A DNA stretch of 14,010 bases from Methylococcaceae bacterium UBA659 (GCA_002299495.1 DBNZ01000215.1:1170-15179), one strand, 5' to 3'. Positions 1-7,140 are shown, numbered from the stretch's first letter. The notes: a model not told the origin generated them from the letters alone. Numbers and translations are program-made.

Positions 1-139
1 TTTGCCCGCCTTTTCCCGGAGTGACCCCGCCCACCACGTTGGAGCCGTAGTTGATCATGTCTTGGGCATGGAAGCTACCGATTTTCCCGGTGAAGCCCTG
101 GACGATGATACGGGTGTTTTCGTTAATAAAAATAGCCAT
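1..139 (-). CDS. mtkB: Malate-CoA ligase (malate thiokinase) alpha subunit, N-terminal fragment
   Basis: Only the first 46 codons are in the window; the gene runs off the left edge. The translation starts MAIFINENTRIIVQGFTGK and continues through GSFHAQDMINYG to VVGGVTPGKGG. This is the N-terminal CoA-binding Rossmann segment of succinyl-CoA synthetase alpha-type (SucD/MtkB) proteins. The subunit would carry the phosphorylated active-site histidine, which lies outside the window. It starts 18 bases after the mtkA stop, with an AAGGAA ribosome site about 8 bases before the ATG, so the two subunits are surely co-transcribed. MtkB rather than SucD is inferred from the neighbouring malyl-CoA lyase and serine-cycle genes, because the fragment alone cannot separate the two. 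Confidence 0.88.
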   Translation of the reverse strand, partial: MAIFINENTRIIVQGFTGKIGSFHAQDMINYGSNVVGGVTPGKGGQ

Positions 140-157
140 TTATACCGTTCCTTAACG

Positions 158-1333
158 CTATTGCGCGACGACTTGATTACGCGCCGCCACGGCTTTTTCA
201 GCCGCTTCCGCCAAGGTTTCGGCGGTGATAATCGGCAGGCCGCTGTCTTTGAGGATACGCCGACCCGCTTCGACGTTGGTACCAGACAGCCTGACGATCA
301 AAGGCATCTGCATGTCGATTTTTCTCACCGCTTGCACCACGCCCTCGGCAATCCAATCACAGCGGTTGATACCGGCGAAGATGTTGACCAGCATGGCCTT
401 GACGTTTTTGTCGGCCAACACCAAGCGGAAGGCTTTTTCCGTACGTTCCGCCGAGGCGCCGCCGCCGACATCCAAGAAATTGGCCGGTTCGCCGCCTGCC
501 AGCTTAATCATGTCCATGGTCGCCATCGCTAGTCCCGCACCGTTGATCATGCAGCCGATGTCGCCGTCCAAACCGACGTAACTTAAGCCGCGGTCGGCGG
601 CGGCGGTTTCGCGCGGGTCTTCTTGGGTTTTGTCGCGCAATTCGGAAATCCTGTGTTGCCGGAACAAGGCGTTTTCATCGAAGCCCATTTTCGCATCCAA
701 GGCCAGCAGCTCGCTGCTGCTAGTTAACACCAACGGGTTGATTTCCAACATGTTGGCATCCAGCTCACGCAAGGCCCGGTAACAGCCCTTAATGGTTTTA
801 ACCGCATGGCTTAGGGTTTCGGCATCCAAGCCCAAGGCAAAGGCCATTTCGCGGGCTTGGTATTCGAGCAAACCTACCGCCGGTTCGATGTAAATCTTGC
901 TGATGGCTTCCGGTTGGGTTGCCGCCAGTTCCTCGATGTCCATGCCGCCTTGCGCGGAACCGACCATGACGATGCGCTCGGCGCTACGGTCCACTAAAAA
1001 ACAAAAATACATTTCCTTGGCGATGTCCGTCCCGGCTTCGATATACAACCTGCCGCAAAACTTTCCCGCCGGGCCGGTTTGGTGGGTCACCAAGCGTTTG
1101 CCCAACAAATCTTCCGCTGCGGCCTCCACTTCATCGTGGTTTTTGCACAACCTAACCCCCCCTGCCTTACCCCTGGCGCCAGAATGGATTTGCGCCTTGA
1201 CCGCCCAAACATGCCCACCCAATTCCCGCGCACGTTGCACGGCATCTTCCGGGCTATAGGCCAAACCGCCTTCTGCGATTTTTACGCCATACCCGCTTAG
1301 TAATTCTTTTGCTTGATATTCGTGGATATCCAC
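158..1333 (-). CDS. mtkA: Malate-CoA ligase (malate thiokinase) beta subunit
   Basis: This is a 391-residue ATP-grasp subunit that aligns end to end with SucC-type beta subunits (about 388 residues). With MtkB it activates malate to malyl-CoA in the cytoplasm at the cost of ATP. Visible landmarks are the start MDIHEYQAKELL, the nucleotide-binding stretch around K46 (VKAQIHSGARGKAGG), the Mg-site residues N199 (in MLEINP) and D213 (in ALDAKMG), and the CoA-ligase domain with INGAGLAMATMD and FLDVGGGASAER. The start codon is GTG at 1331-1333, preceded by a strong TAAGGAGA site 4 bases upstream; this also matches the family N-terminus. It lies 77 bases after mcl and 18 before mtkB. Succinyl-CoA synthetase is the alternative, but the adjacent malyl-CoA lyase gene makes malate the likely substrate. 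Confidence 0.9.
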   Translation of the reverse strand: MDIHEYQAKELLSGYGVKIAEGGLAYSPEDAVQRARELGGHVWAVKAQIHSGARGKAGGVRLCKNHDEVEAAAEDLLGKRLVTHQTGPAGKFCGRLYIEAGTDIAKEMYFCFLVDRSAERIVMVGSAQGGMDIEELAATQPEAISKIYIEPAVGLLEYQAREMAFALGLDAETLSHAVKTIKGCYRALRELDANMLEINPLVLTSSSELLALDAKMGFDENALFRQHRISELRDKTQEDPRETAAADRGLSYVGLDGDIGCMINGAGLAMATMDMIKLAGGEPANFLDVGGGASAERTEKAFRLVLADKNVKAMLVNIFAGINRCDWIAEGVVQAVRKIDMQMPLIVRLSGTNVEAGRRILKDSGLPIITAETLAEAAEKAVAARNQVVAQ

Positions 1334-1410
1334 AACGTCTCCTTATCGCATGGTGTTAAGCAAGCCAGCGCAACCTAGCCCTGTTTGGACTGGCCGCGCC
1401 TAAAAAATGG

Positions 1411-2361
1411 TCATTGGTTTTTCGCCGAAATCGCCTCGGCCATGTTAACGATATTGTTCGCCATACGCTCTGAAGCGGCGTCAATCAGACGTCCATCCAA
1501 AGCCGCAGCACCCTTGCCCTGGGCTGCCGCTTCTTGCAAAGCGGCTAAAATCCTGTGCGCCTTTGCCACTTCGGCTATCGGTGGGGTAAACACTTCGTTG
1601 GCCAACGGAATTTGACTGGGATGGATCGCCCATTTGCCTTCACAGCCCAAGGCGGCGGCGCGTTTGGCGGCCAAAACGTAACCTTCCGGGTCTTTCAAAT
1701 CGCCGAACGGCCCATCGATAGGGCGTAAACCGTATGCGCGGCAGGCGACGGTCATGCGGCTGATGGCGGCGTGCCATTGGTCGCCGGGATAATCCGGGTT
1801 CAGGCCGCCGATGTTGGTGGTGCGGGCGCGGTTGCTGGCGGCGTAATCGGCCACACCAAAGTGCAACGCTTCAAGCCTACCGCATGCGCCTTGACGGGCG
1901 ATGTCCTCAACATTGGCCATGCCTAGAGCGGTTTCGATCAAGGCTTCGATGCCAATTTTATGAGCCAGGCCTTGCTGCATTTCCAATTGGTTCAGCATCG
2001 CTTCAACCATGTACACATCGCTGTAAACACCCACTTTTGGAATCAGGATGGTATCAATCTTGCTGCCAGCCTGTTCCACCAGATCAACCACATCCCTGAC
2101 CATGTATTGGGTATCCAAGCCATTGATGCGCACGGAAACGGTGATGCCCGCGCCGCGCCAATCCAAATCATTCAGGGCTGCAATAATGTTCTTTCGGGCA
2201 GTCAGTTTGTCGTCTGGGGCTACCGCATCTTCCAGGTCGAGAAACACGAAATCCACGCCGCTGGCCAAGGCTTTGCCGAACATCTCTGGATTGGAACCAG
2301 GGACCGCCAATTCACAGCGTTGTACCCGTTGTACCGAGGCTGTATACAATGTGTGACTCAT
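1411..2361 (-). CDS. mcl: L-malyl-CoA lyase (HpcH/HpaI-CitE family)
   Basis: This 316-residue cytoplasmic TIM-barrel lyase cleaves malyl-CoA to acetyl-CoA and glyoxylate, the step that closes the serine cycle. Landmarks (numbered from MSHTLYT) are the CoA/substrate segment LAVPGSNP near 19, FLDLEDAVAPDDK near 40, R78 in RINGLDT, the expected Mg ligands E143 (LIETALGMANVE) and D172 (FGVADYAAS), and GKWAIHPSQI plus ANEVFTP near the C-terminus. An ATG two codons upstream is possible, but the GAGG site directly abuts it and sits 7 bases before the ATG at 2359-2361, so the shorter form is preferred. It is first in the mcl-mtkA-mtkB run and has a near-consensus promoter about 85 bases upstream. Compared from memory with the Methylorubrum and Rhodobacter enzymes, the loop between GLNPDYPGDQW and the helix with RMTVACRAYGL looks shorter. 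Confidence 0.93.
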   Translation of the reverse strand: MSHTLYTASVQRVQRCELAVPGSNPEMFGKALASGVDFVFLDLEDAVAPDDKLTARKNIIAALNDLDWRGAGITVSVRINGLDTQYMVRDVVDLVEQAGSKIDTILIPKVGVYSDVYMVEAMLNQLEMQQGLAHKIGIEALIETALGMANVEDIARQGACGRLEALHFGVADYAASNRARTTNIGGLNPDYPGDQWHAAISRMTVACRAYGLRPIDGPFGDLKDPEGYVLAAKRAAALGCEGKWAIHPSQIPLANEVFTPPIAEVAKAHRILAALQEAAAQGKGAAALDGRLIDAASERMANNIVNMAEAISAKNQ

Positions 2362-2445
2362 CACCATTCCTCATGTCATAGCACCCGTTTAGCCTGACTA
2401 CTAACCGGGTTGCAACAAAATGGCCGAAGCCAAAATAAACCGACC

Positions 2446-2473
2446 ATTCTACTTTTAGGGGGGTTAATGTCAA
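2446..2473 (-). promoter_or_regulatory. Sigma70-type promoter for mcl-mtkA-mtkB
   Basis: On the minus strand a perfect -35 box TTGACA (2468-2473) is followed by a 16-base spacer and a -10 box TAGAAT (2446-2451, 5 of 6 matches). The predicted transcript would have a 5' leader of roughly 75-80 bases before mcl. The spacer contains a run of six C, so the sequence is GC-rich between the boxes. The location in the divergent gap and the match quality make this the best promoter in the window; the start point itself is inferred. Confidence 0.65.
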
Positions 2474-2501
2474 TTATTAGTCAAAAATCAAACCTTGCCG
2501 A

Positions 2502-2529
2502 TTAGTATTGGCTATGTCATGATTATAAA
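2502..2529 (+). promoter_or_regulatory. Weak candidate promoter for sga-hpr
   Basis: TTAGTA (2502-2507), a 16-base spacer and TATAAA (2524-2529) face sga in the divergent gap. The -10 box matches well and the -35 box poorly, as is common for activated promoters. A short stem (GGCTT 2544-2548 with AAGCC 2555-2559, 6-base loop) lies downstream, inside the predicted leader. Nothing else in the 244-base gap stands out. This is a tentative call. Confidence 0.28.
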
Positions 2530-2605
2530 TCTTCTGCGTTTAAGGCTTATTAAAAAGCCATTTCTTATTTTCAATCAACCAGTTAAGTTTTGAGGCAATA
2601 TTATC

Positions 2606-3769
2606 ATGGCAGGTCGTAACCATCTCTACATCCCAGGCCCTACCAACGTTCCGCAATCCGTATTGAACGCAATGCACGTCCAAATGGAAGACCATCGTTC
2701 ACCGGCCTTCCCCAAATTGATGCTGCCTTTGCTTCAAGACCTGAAAAAAATTTTTAAGACCGAAGCCGGCCAGGCCTTCGTTTTCCCCGCCACGGGTACG
2801 GCAGGCTGGGAAATTGCCTTGACCAACACCTTAAACCTTGGCGACAAGATATTAATTTACCGTTTCGGTCAATTCAGCCATTTGTGGGCGGAAATGGGCA
2901 AACGCCTAGGCTTTAACATGGAAATCCATAACGAACCCTGGGGCATGGGCATTCCATTGGATAAATTGGAAGCTCGTTTGAAGGAAGATAAAAACCATGA
3001 AATCAAAGCCGTTTTAGCCACCCACAACGAAACCGCCACCGGCGTGACCAGTGATATTGGCGGTGTCCGCAAGGCGATGGATGCGGCCGACCACCCTGCC
3101 CTGCTGTTCGTCGACGGGGTCAGCTCCATCGCCAGCATTGATTTCCGCATGGATGAATGGGGTGTGGATGGCGCCATCAGCGGTTCACAAAAAGGCTTTA
3201 TGTTGCCGGCCGGCGGTGCTTTAGTGGCATTCAGCCCAAAAGCCTTGGCCAGAGTGGAAACCTGCAATTATCCGCGTTGCTTTTTGGACTTGAAAGACCA
3301 AATGAACGCCAATAAAGACGGCTATACCCCGTACACGCCTAACCTGCCCTTGTTGTACGGCTTGCGTCAGGCATTGGATTTGTTGCTGGCCGAAGGTTTG
3401 GAAAACGTTTTTGCCCGCCACTACCGTTTGGCCGAGGGCACCCGCAGGGCCATTGCGGCATGGGGCTTGAAACTGTGCGCCCAACCCGGATTCGAGTCCA
3501 ATACCGTATCGGCGATTGTCGTCCCTGAAGACCAAGACGCCCGCTTAGTCATCAGTGCCGCCTTTAACAAATACAATATTTCTTTAGGCGCCGGCTTATC
3601 CGAAGTGGCCGGCAAAGTGTTCCGTATCGGCCATTTAGGCGATATGAATGATGTCTCTATGTTAGGTGCGATTGCCGGCGTGGAAATGGCCTTGTTGGAC
3701 AGCGGCATCGCCATACAACCGGGTAGTGGCGTGGCGGCGGCGATTGCGTATTACCGCGCCACGGCGTAA
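2606..3769 (+). CDS. sga: Serine-glyoxylate aminotransferase
   Basis: This 387-residue fold-type I PLP enzyme transfers the amino group of serine to glyoxylate, giving hydroxypyruvate and glycine, a defining step of the serine cycle. The N-terminus MAGRNHLYIPGPTNVP is the family signature. Other landmarks are FPATGTAGWE near 60, the YRFGQFSHLW segment near 85-94, HNETATGVTSDIG near 140, LLFVDGVSSIAS with D170 expected to pair with the PLP ring nitrogen, and the PLP-binding lysine K196 in SGSQKGFMLPAGG. The C-terminus carries GAGLSEVAGKVFRIGHLGD and PGSGVAAA, as in methylotroph SgaA. The ATG at 2606 is preceded by TGAGG 10 bases upstream. It is the first gene of the plus-strand arm, and the hydroxypyruvate reductase gene follows after 82 bases. 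Confidence 0.95.
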   Translation: MAGRNHLYIPGPTNVPQSVLNAMHVQMEDHRSPAFPKLMLPLLQDLKKIFKTEAGQAFVFPATGTAGWEIALTNTLNLGDKILIYRFGQFSHLWAEMGKRLGFNMEIHNEPWGMGIPLDKLEARLKEDKNHEIKAVLATHNETATGVTSDIGGVRKAMDAADHPALLFVDGVSSIASIDFRMDEWGVDGAISGSQKGFMLPAGGALVAFSPKALARVETCNYPRCFLDLKDQMNANKDGYTPYTPNLPLLYGLRQALDLLLAEGLENVFARHYRLAEGTRRAIAAWGLKLCAQPGFESNTVSAIVVPEDQDARLVISAAFNKYNISLGAGLSEVAGKVFRIGHLGDMNDVSMLGAIAGVEMALLDSGIAIQPGSGVAAAIAYYRATA

Positions 3770-3784
3770 TCCGCATTCGGGAGT

Positions 3785-3819
3785 AGGAAACAGGCCTTCG
3801 CCCCAGCCCGCTTGTTCCT
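3785..3819 (+). repeat. Possible imperfect stem-loop between sga and hpr
   Basis: AGGAA (3785-3789) can pair with TTCCT (3815-3819). CA/TG and GGC/GCC extend the stem across a one-base bulge and a four-base bulge, around a loop of about ten bases. No T-tract follows, so it is not an intrinsic terminator. It may tune mRNA decay between the two genes or be chance. Confidence 0.22.
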
Positions 3820-3851
3820 TACCTCGCGTAGCGTTTACTGGAGACTTGCCC

Positions 3852-4823
3852 ATGCACAAACCCAAAGTGATTGTCACCCGCCGCTGGCCTACCGAGGTTG
3901 AAGCCGGGTTGAAACGGCTTTACGATGTAAAGCTTAACGAAACGGACATCCCCATGACCGCAGCAGCGTTAAAGCAAGCGATGCAAACTGCGGATGCGCT
4001 ATTGCCTACCGTGACCGACCCGATTACGGCGGACATCATCGGCGTCGCCGACCGGCGGGTCAAAATCATCGGCAACTTCGGTGTCGGTTACAACAACATC
4101 GACATCAACGCCGCCAAGGAACAGGGGCTTGTCGTCACCAACACCCCGCATGTACTGACTGACTGCACTGCCGATGTCGCCATGCTGTTGTTGCTGATGT
4201 CGGCGCGGCGAGCCGCCGAAGGGCAGCGGATGATCCTGAACGGGAAATGGCAAGGCTGGGGACCTACCCAGTTGCTCGGCCAAAAGGTCACCGGTAAGAC
4301 GCTGGGCTTGATCGGCTTTGGCCGTATCGCCCAGGCTATGGCGAGGAAAGCCCGCCATGGCTTTGGCATGAAAATCCTGTTTTATGCGCCATCAGTGCCT
4401 GAGCAAGCGATTGTCGACGAATTACAGGCGGTGCGTTGTGATTCTGTAGAAGAATTGATGACCGCAGCCCATTTTGTCTCATTACACTGCCCCGGGGGCG
4501 CCGCGACCAAACATTTAATCAATGAAAAGCGTCTGCAATTGATGCAGCCTTGCGCGCATCTCATCAACACCGCACGCGGCGATGTCGTTGATACCAAAGC
4601 GCTGACCAAGGCCTTAACAGCTGGCTGGATCGCAGGGGCAGGCCTTGATGTATTTGAAGGTGAACCGAATTTGGATCCGGGGCTGCTGCGTTTGCATAAC
4701 GTCACCTTGCTGCCCCATATCGGCAGCGCCACTGAAGAAACCCGGGTGGCAATGGGAAACCGCGTACTCAACAATATCGCGGCTTTTTTTGCAGGCCTGG
4801 AACCGGAAGACAGGGTGGTTTAA
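3852..4823 (+). CDS. hprA: Hydroxypyruvate/glyoxylate reductase (D-2-hydroxyacid dehydrogenase family)
   Basis: This 323-residue cytoplasmic enzyme is predicted to reduce hydroxypyruvate from Sga to D-glycerate. It has the full family layout: a substrate-binding segment with NFGVGYNNID near 75-84, a Rossmann dinucleotide fold with GLIGFGRIAQAMA at 152-164, and the catalytic triad R242 (NTARGDVVD), E271 (DVFEGEP) and H289 (LLPHIGSA). The overall sequence resembles GyaR-type glyoxylate reductases more than the classic methylotroph HprA as I recall it, so the symbol rests on context. The glycine motif ends in alanine (GxGxxA), and no acidic residue follows the second strand (ILFYAPS), which leaves NADPH use open. 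The ATG at 3852 is chosen because GGAGA stands 7 bases upstream and the family begins here; a longer in-frame form would run back into sga. Confidence 0.87.
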   Translation: MHKPKVIVTRRWPTEVEAGLKRLYDVKLNETDIPMTAAALKQAMQTADALLPTVTDPITADIIGVADRRVKIIGNFGVGYNNIDINAAKEQGLVVTNTPHVLTDCTADVAMLLLLMSARRAAEGQRMILNGKWQGWGPTQLLGQKVTGKTLGLIGFGRIAQAMARKARHGFGMKILFYAPSVPEQAIVDELQAVRCDSVEELMTAAHFVSLHCPGGAATKHLINEKRLQLMQPCAHLINTARGDVVDTKALTKALTAGWIAGAGLDVFEGEPNLDPGLLRLHNVTLLPHIGSATEETRVAMGNRVLNNIAAFFAGLEPEDRVV

Positions 4824-4890
4824 GCCGGTCACGATCAAATAACGCCTAAAAACCCAACCACGCTCCCATAATTACAACAAGGACAACCTT

Positions 4891-5130
4891 ATGATCTACA
4901 CCACCGAATTGTTAGCAGAACTGAACATACTCGTGCGTTATAACCTCAGCACCACGCTAGAGGGGATAAAAGTCCATAAACACAGTGCGGCGCCGGAAGT
5001 GGTCGCCGCGACCGAACGTCTGTTTCATAAGGGCTTGATCACTCAATTAGATGGCGGATATTTGACCACAATGGGACTGGAAGCCGCGCAACAAGCACAA
5101 CTCTTATTGAATTTGCTTAACCCTGCGTAA
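4891..5130 (+). CDS. Small TIGR02647-like conserved protein
   Basis: This 79-residue soluble protein starts MIYTTELLAELNILVRYN and has the segments EGIKVHKHSAAPEVVAATERL, then HKGLI and GGYLTTMGLEAAQ. I recognise this as the TIGR02647 family of short gammaproteobacterial proteins of unknown function. The alternation of helices followed by a GGYLT turn looks like a small winged-helix fold, but that is inference. AAGGA lies 7 bases before the ATG. It sits 67 bases after hpr on the same strand and just before the shared terminator, so it may be the last gene of the serine-cycle transcript. Whether it has any role in C1 metabolism is unknown; the family also occurs in non-methylotrophs. Confidence 0.75.
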   Translation: MIYTTELLAELNILVRYNLSTTLEGIKVHKHSAAPEVVAATERLFHKGLITQLDGGYLTTMGLEAAQQAQLLLNLLNPA

Positions 5131-5143
5131 CCCACGCTTAGGC

Positions 5144-5175
5144 AAAAAAAAAGCCTGGCGGATTGACCACCAGGC
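5144..5175 (-). terminator. Intrinsic terminator of rpoH, probably bidirectional
   Basis: On the minus strand GCCTGGTGG pairs with CCGCCAGGC (nine pairs, one G-T wobble) around the loop TCAAT and is followed directly by nine T. It lies 29 bases after the rpoH stop. Read on the plus strand the same hairpin is followed by CTTGTTT, a weaker tail that could still stop transcription from the convergent serine-cycle arm. Confidence 0.88.
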
Positions 5176-5204
5176 CTTGTTTCCTCTCAGGAACCCACTT
5201 ACCG

Positions 5205-6062
5205 TCAGGCTGCCAACACCAGGGAAGCCCGCAATCGCTTCATGGCATTTTGTTCCAATTGCCTGATCCGCTCGGCCGACACCTGATAACGTTCGGCCAG
5301 TTCGTGCAAGGTGGATTTTTTCTCCGCTAGCCAGCGCGACTCCAGGATGTCTTTACTCCGCTCATCCAAAGCGGCCATAGCCTCAGCTAAGGCTTGCTGT
5401 TCACGGCCTTCCCAATCGGCGTTTTCTAGCATCACGGCAGGATCCGCCCCATGCTGTTGCAAGTAGGAGGCCGGCGCAACGTAATGATCATGCTCCGACT
5501 CATCGCCGCAAAGGTCAAATGACATGTCACGGTTACCCAAGCGTTTTTCCATCTCATAAACGCTGCCCAGCTCGACGTTAAGGCCACTGGCGATGGCGGT
5601 TGCCTCATCATTGGACAACCAACCCACGTTTTCTTTTGACTTACGCAAATTAAAGAACAACTTACGTTGCGATTTAGTGGTCGCCACCTTGACAATGCCC
5701 CAGTTTTTGATGACATATTCATGGATTTCTGCTTTGATCCAATGAACCGCAAACGTGATTAACCGTACGCCAATATCAGGGTCAAACCGTTTGACCGCTT
5801 TCATCAAGCCGACATTGCCTTCTTGGATAATATCTGGCATCGGCAAACCGTAACCGCTGTAACCTTTAGCGACATGGACGACGAAGCGCAAGTTGCCCAT
5901 AACCAACTGGCGTGCCGCTTCTAGGTCGCCAGAGTCGCGGAATTTAACCGCTAATTCATGTTCTTGTTCAACGCTGAGCTTGGGCATTTGTTTGACCAAA
6001 CCTAGATAAGCATCGAAGGTCCCGACCGATAAGTTAACGGGTAATACTAATGCGCTGCTCAT
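5205..6062 (-). CDS. rpoH: RNA polymerase sigma-32 (heat-shock sigma factor)
   Basis: This 285-residue sigma70-family factor directs RNA polymerase to heat-shock promoters. Landmarks are region 1.2 near 28-50, region 2 with NLRFVVHVA, DIIQEGNVGLMKAVKRFDP and FAVHWIKAEIHEYV (57-117), the RpoH box QRKLFFNLRK at 132-141, and a region 4 helix-turn-helix near 250-275 ending SAERIRQLEQNAMKRLR. The length is close to the E. coli 284 residues. An in-frame TTG lies six codons upstream, but the ATG at 6060-6062 has GAGG five bases ahead and gives the family N-terminus (SSALVLPVN). It follows ftsX after 64 bases, the classic ftsY-ftsE-ftsX-rpoH order, but has its own promoter and a CIRCE operator. Whether its mRNA has the E. 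coli-type thermosensor cannot be judged by eye. Confidence 0.95.
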   Translation of the reverse strand: MSSALVLPVNLSVGTFDAYLGLVKQMPKLSVEQEHELAVKFRDSGDLEAARQLVMGNLRFVVHVAKGYSGYGLPMPDIIQEGNVGLMKAVKRFDPDIGVRLITFAVHWIKAEIHEYVIKNWGIVKVATTKSQRKLFFNLRKSKENVGWLSNDEATAIASGLNVELGSVYEMEKRLGNRDMSFDLCGDESEHDHYVAPASYLQQHGADPAVMLENADWEGREQQALAEAMAALDERSKDILESRWLAEKKSTLHELAERYQVSAERIRQLEQNAMKRLRASLVLAA

Positions 6063-6093
6063 TTCTACCTCACTTGTCAATAAATTTCGAATA

Positions 6094-6123
6094 ATTTTAG
6101 CACTCTATGACAACGAGTGCTAA
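6094..6123 (-). promoter_or_regulatory. rpoH promoter
   Basis: On the minus strand TTAGCA (6118-6123, 4 of 6 matches to the -35 consensus), an 18-base spacer and TAAAAT (6094-6099, 5 of 6) would place the start about 25 bases before the rpoH ATG. Both boxes overlap the arms of the CIRCE repeat, so a bound HrcA dimer would block polymerase. A TTGACA at 6075-6080 is too close to the ATG to be a useful -35 box. Confidence 0.5.
6097..6123. promoter_or_regulatory. CIRCE element (HrcA operator) upstream of rpoH
   Basis: TTAGCACTC (6097-6105), nine bases, then GAGTGCTAA (6115-6123) is a perfect match to the CIRCE consensus TTAGCACTC-N9-GAGTGCTAA, with no mismatch in 18 positions. CIRCE is the binding site of the HrcA repressor, normally found before groESL or hrcA-grpE-dnaK operons. 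Here it lies between ftsX and rpoH and overlaps the likely rpoH promoter. The hrcA gene itself is not in the window. Confidence 0.93.
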
Positions 6124-6126
6124 TCA

Positions 6127-7140
6127 TTATTCCGGAACGGTAAAACGCAATTGATGCCATAACACCGCCCAAGAGGCCAAAACACCGAGCGCCGCAGAAA
6201 TGCCAATCAACTTGAAGGTGTCGGCCACGCTAAAAAACAATAAATGAAAACCGCCACCATAGAGCCGAGATACCGCTTCGACTGACTGCCATAGCAAAAG
6301 CATAATGATGGTGACCACAAACCATGCCAATACGCCCGAAATGAATCCAAACCAAAACCCGGTGTATAAAAATGGCCGTTGGATAAACCCGTCCGTAGCG
6401 CCGACTAATTTGGCGATAACCACTTCTTGCCGACGACCATGCAATTCTTGCCGTATGGTGTTCCCTGAAATAAACAAGACGGCAAACCCCAACAAAATAT
6501 TGACCATACCCAAGCCTTGTTCGGCAACGGCAATGATTGCGCGTAGCCTTTCCACCCACAGCGTGTCCATTTGTGCGACATCAACAGACTCAATTTGCTG
6601 TAGGGTCTGTTGCAATTGGGTTAATTTCCCCTTATTTTTTACATGCCCCGCAGGCAAAACGGTGATGACCGCAGGTAAGGGATTGTTGCTTAAGGCGTCG
6701 ATAGCCTCACCAAAACCACCATGAAGCTTGAACTCGGCTAAGGCTTCGTCTTTGCTGATTACCATTACCTGACTGACATCAGGGTTTTGGCTGATGGTGT
6801 CGGCCAATTTCCGAGCCTCAGCGTCAGAAACTTTATCTTTCAAATATAAGGAAATTTGCGCTGTCGCTTCCAGATCGCCTGACAATTGCTGAAGATTGAA
6901 GACCAGCAACTGGAACCCTGCGGCAATGACAATGGCGATAGTCAAAACCGCAATAGTCATCAGCGAACTAAAAGGCGAACGCACAAGCCTACCTAAACTT
7001 GAAAACAGGGCAAAAACATGGGCGTCGCGGTAAGCGTTTAGCCTGTCGGAAAAATCCCCGCCTGCCCGCCGGGTTTGCCGGATTTCGTGCCTAACCGGAG
7101 GCACATAATTGACCTCGCGGGTTTGTTTACGCCGTTTCAT
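6127..7140 (-). CDS. ftsX: Cell division permease-like protein FtsX
   Basis: This 337-residue inner-membrane protein forms the FtsEX complex, which controls septal peptidoglycan hydrolases through its periplasmic loop. It has a basic cytoplasmic N-terminus (MKRRKQTREV), a first helix near 58-82, a large periplasmic domain near 85-200 with PDVSQVMVISKDEALAEF, and three further helices near 205-227, 258-283 and 308-330. The cytoplasmic segment RQELHGRRQEVVIAKLVGAT (about 230-249) is the FtsX-family coupling region for the ATPase. The length is close to the E. coli 352 residues. It begins 9 bases after the ftsE stop, with only a weak TAAG ribosome site, so translation is probably coupled to ftsE. 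Confidence 0.95.
   Translation of the reverse strand: MKRRKQTREVNYVPPVRHEIRQTRRAGGDFSDRLNAYRDAHVFALFSSLGRLVRSPFSSLMTIAVLTIAIVIAAGFQLLVFNLQQLSGDLEATAQISLYLKDKVSDAEARKLADTISQNPDVSQVMVISKDEALAEFKLHGGFGEAIDALSNNPLPAVITVLPAGHVKNKGKLTQLQQTLQQIESVDVAQMDTLWVERLRAIIAVAEQGLGMVNILLGFAVLFISGNTIRQELHGRRQEVVIAKLVGATDGFIQRPFLYTGFWFGFISGVLAWFVVTIIMLLLWQSVEAVSRLYGGGFHLLFFSVADTFKLIGISAALGVLASWAVLWHQLRFTVPE

Noticed and set aside
2..1300. Plus-strand open frames of 73-176 codons opposite mtkB and mtkA
   Set aside because: They are antisense to clear, conserved minus-strand genes, show no recognisable domain, and are explained by GC-rich codon use on the other strand.
1884..2397. Plus-strand frames opposite mcl
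   Set aside because: They are shadows of the conserved malyl-CoA lyase gene with no family resemblance.
2543..2559. Stem GGCTT/AAGCC as a terminator or riboswitch before sga
   Set aside because: It has only five pairs with a six-base loop and no clean T-tract, too weak to call as a functional RNA element.
3666..3851. A 62-residue N-terminal extension of the hydroxypyruvate reductase
   Set aside because: It overlaps the end of sga, has no family match, and a good ribosome site points to the ATG at 3852.
6063..6080. TTG start for rpoH six codons upstream
   Set aside because: The ATG at 6062 has GAGG at the right distance and gives the usual RpoH N-terminus; the TTG would have no ribosome site.
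6075..6080. TTGACA as the rpoH -35 box
   Set aside because: It lies 12 bases before the ATG, leaving no room for a -10 box and a leader.
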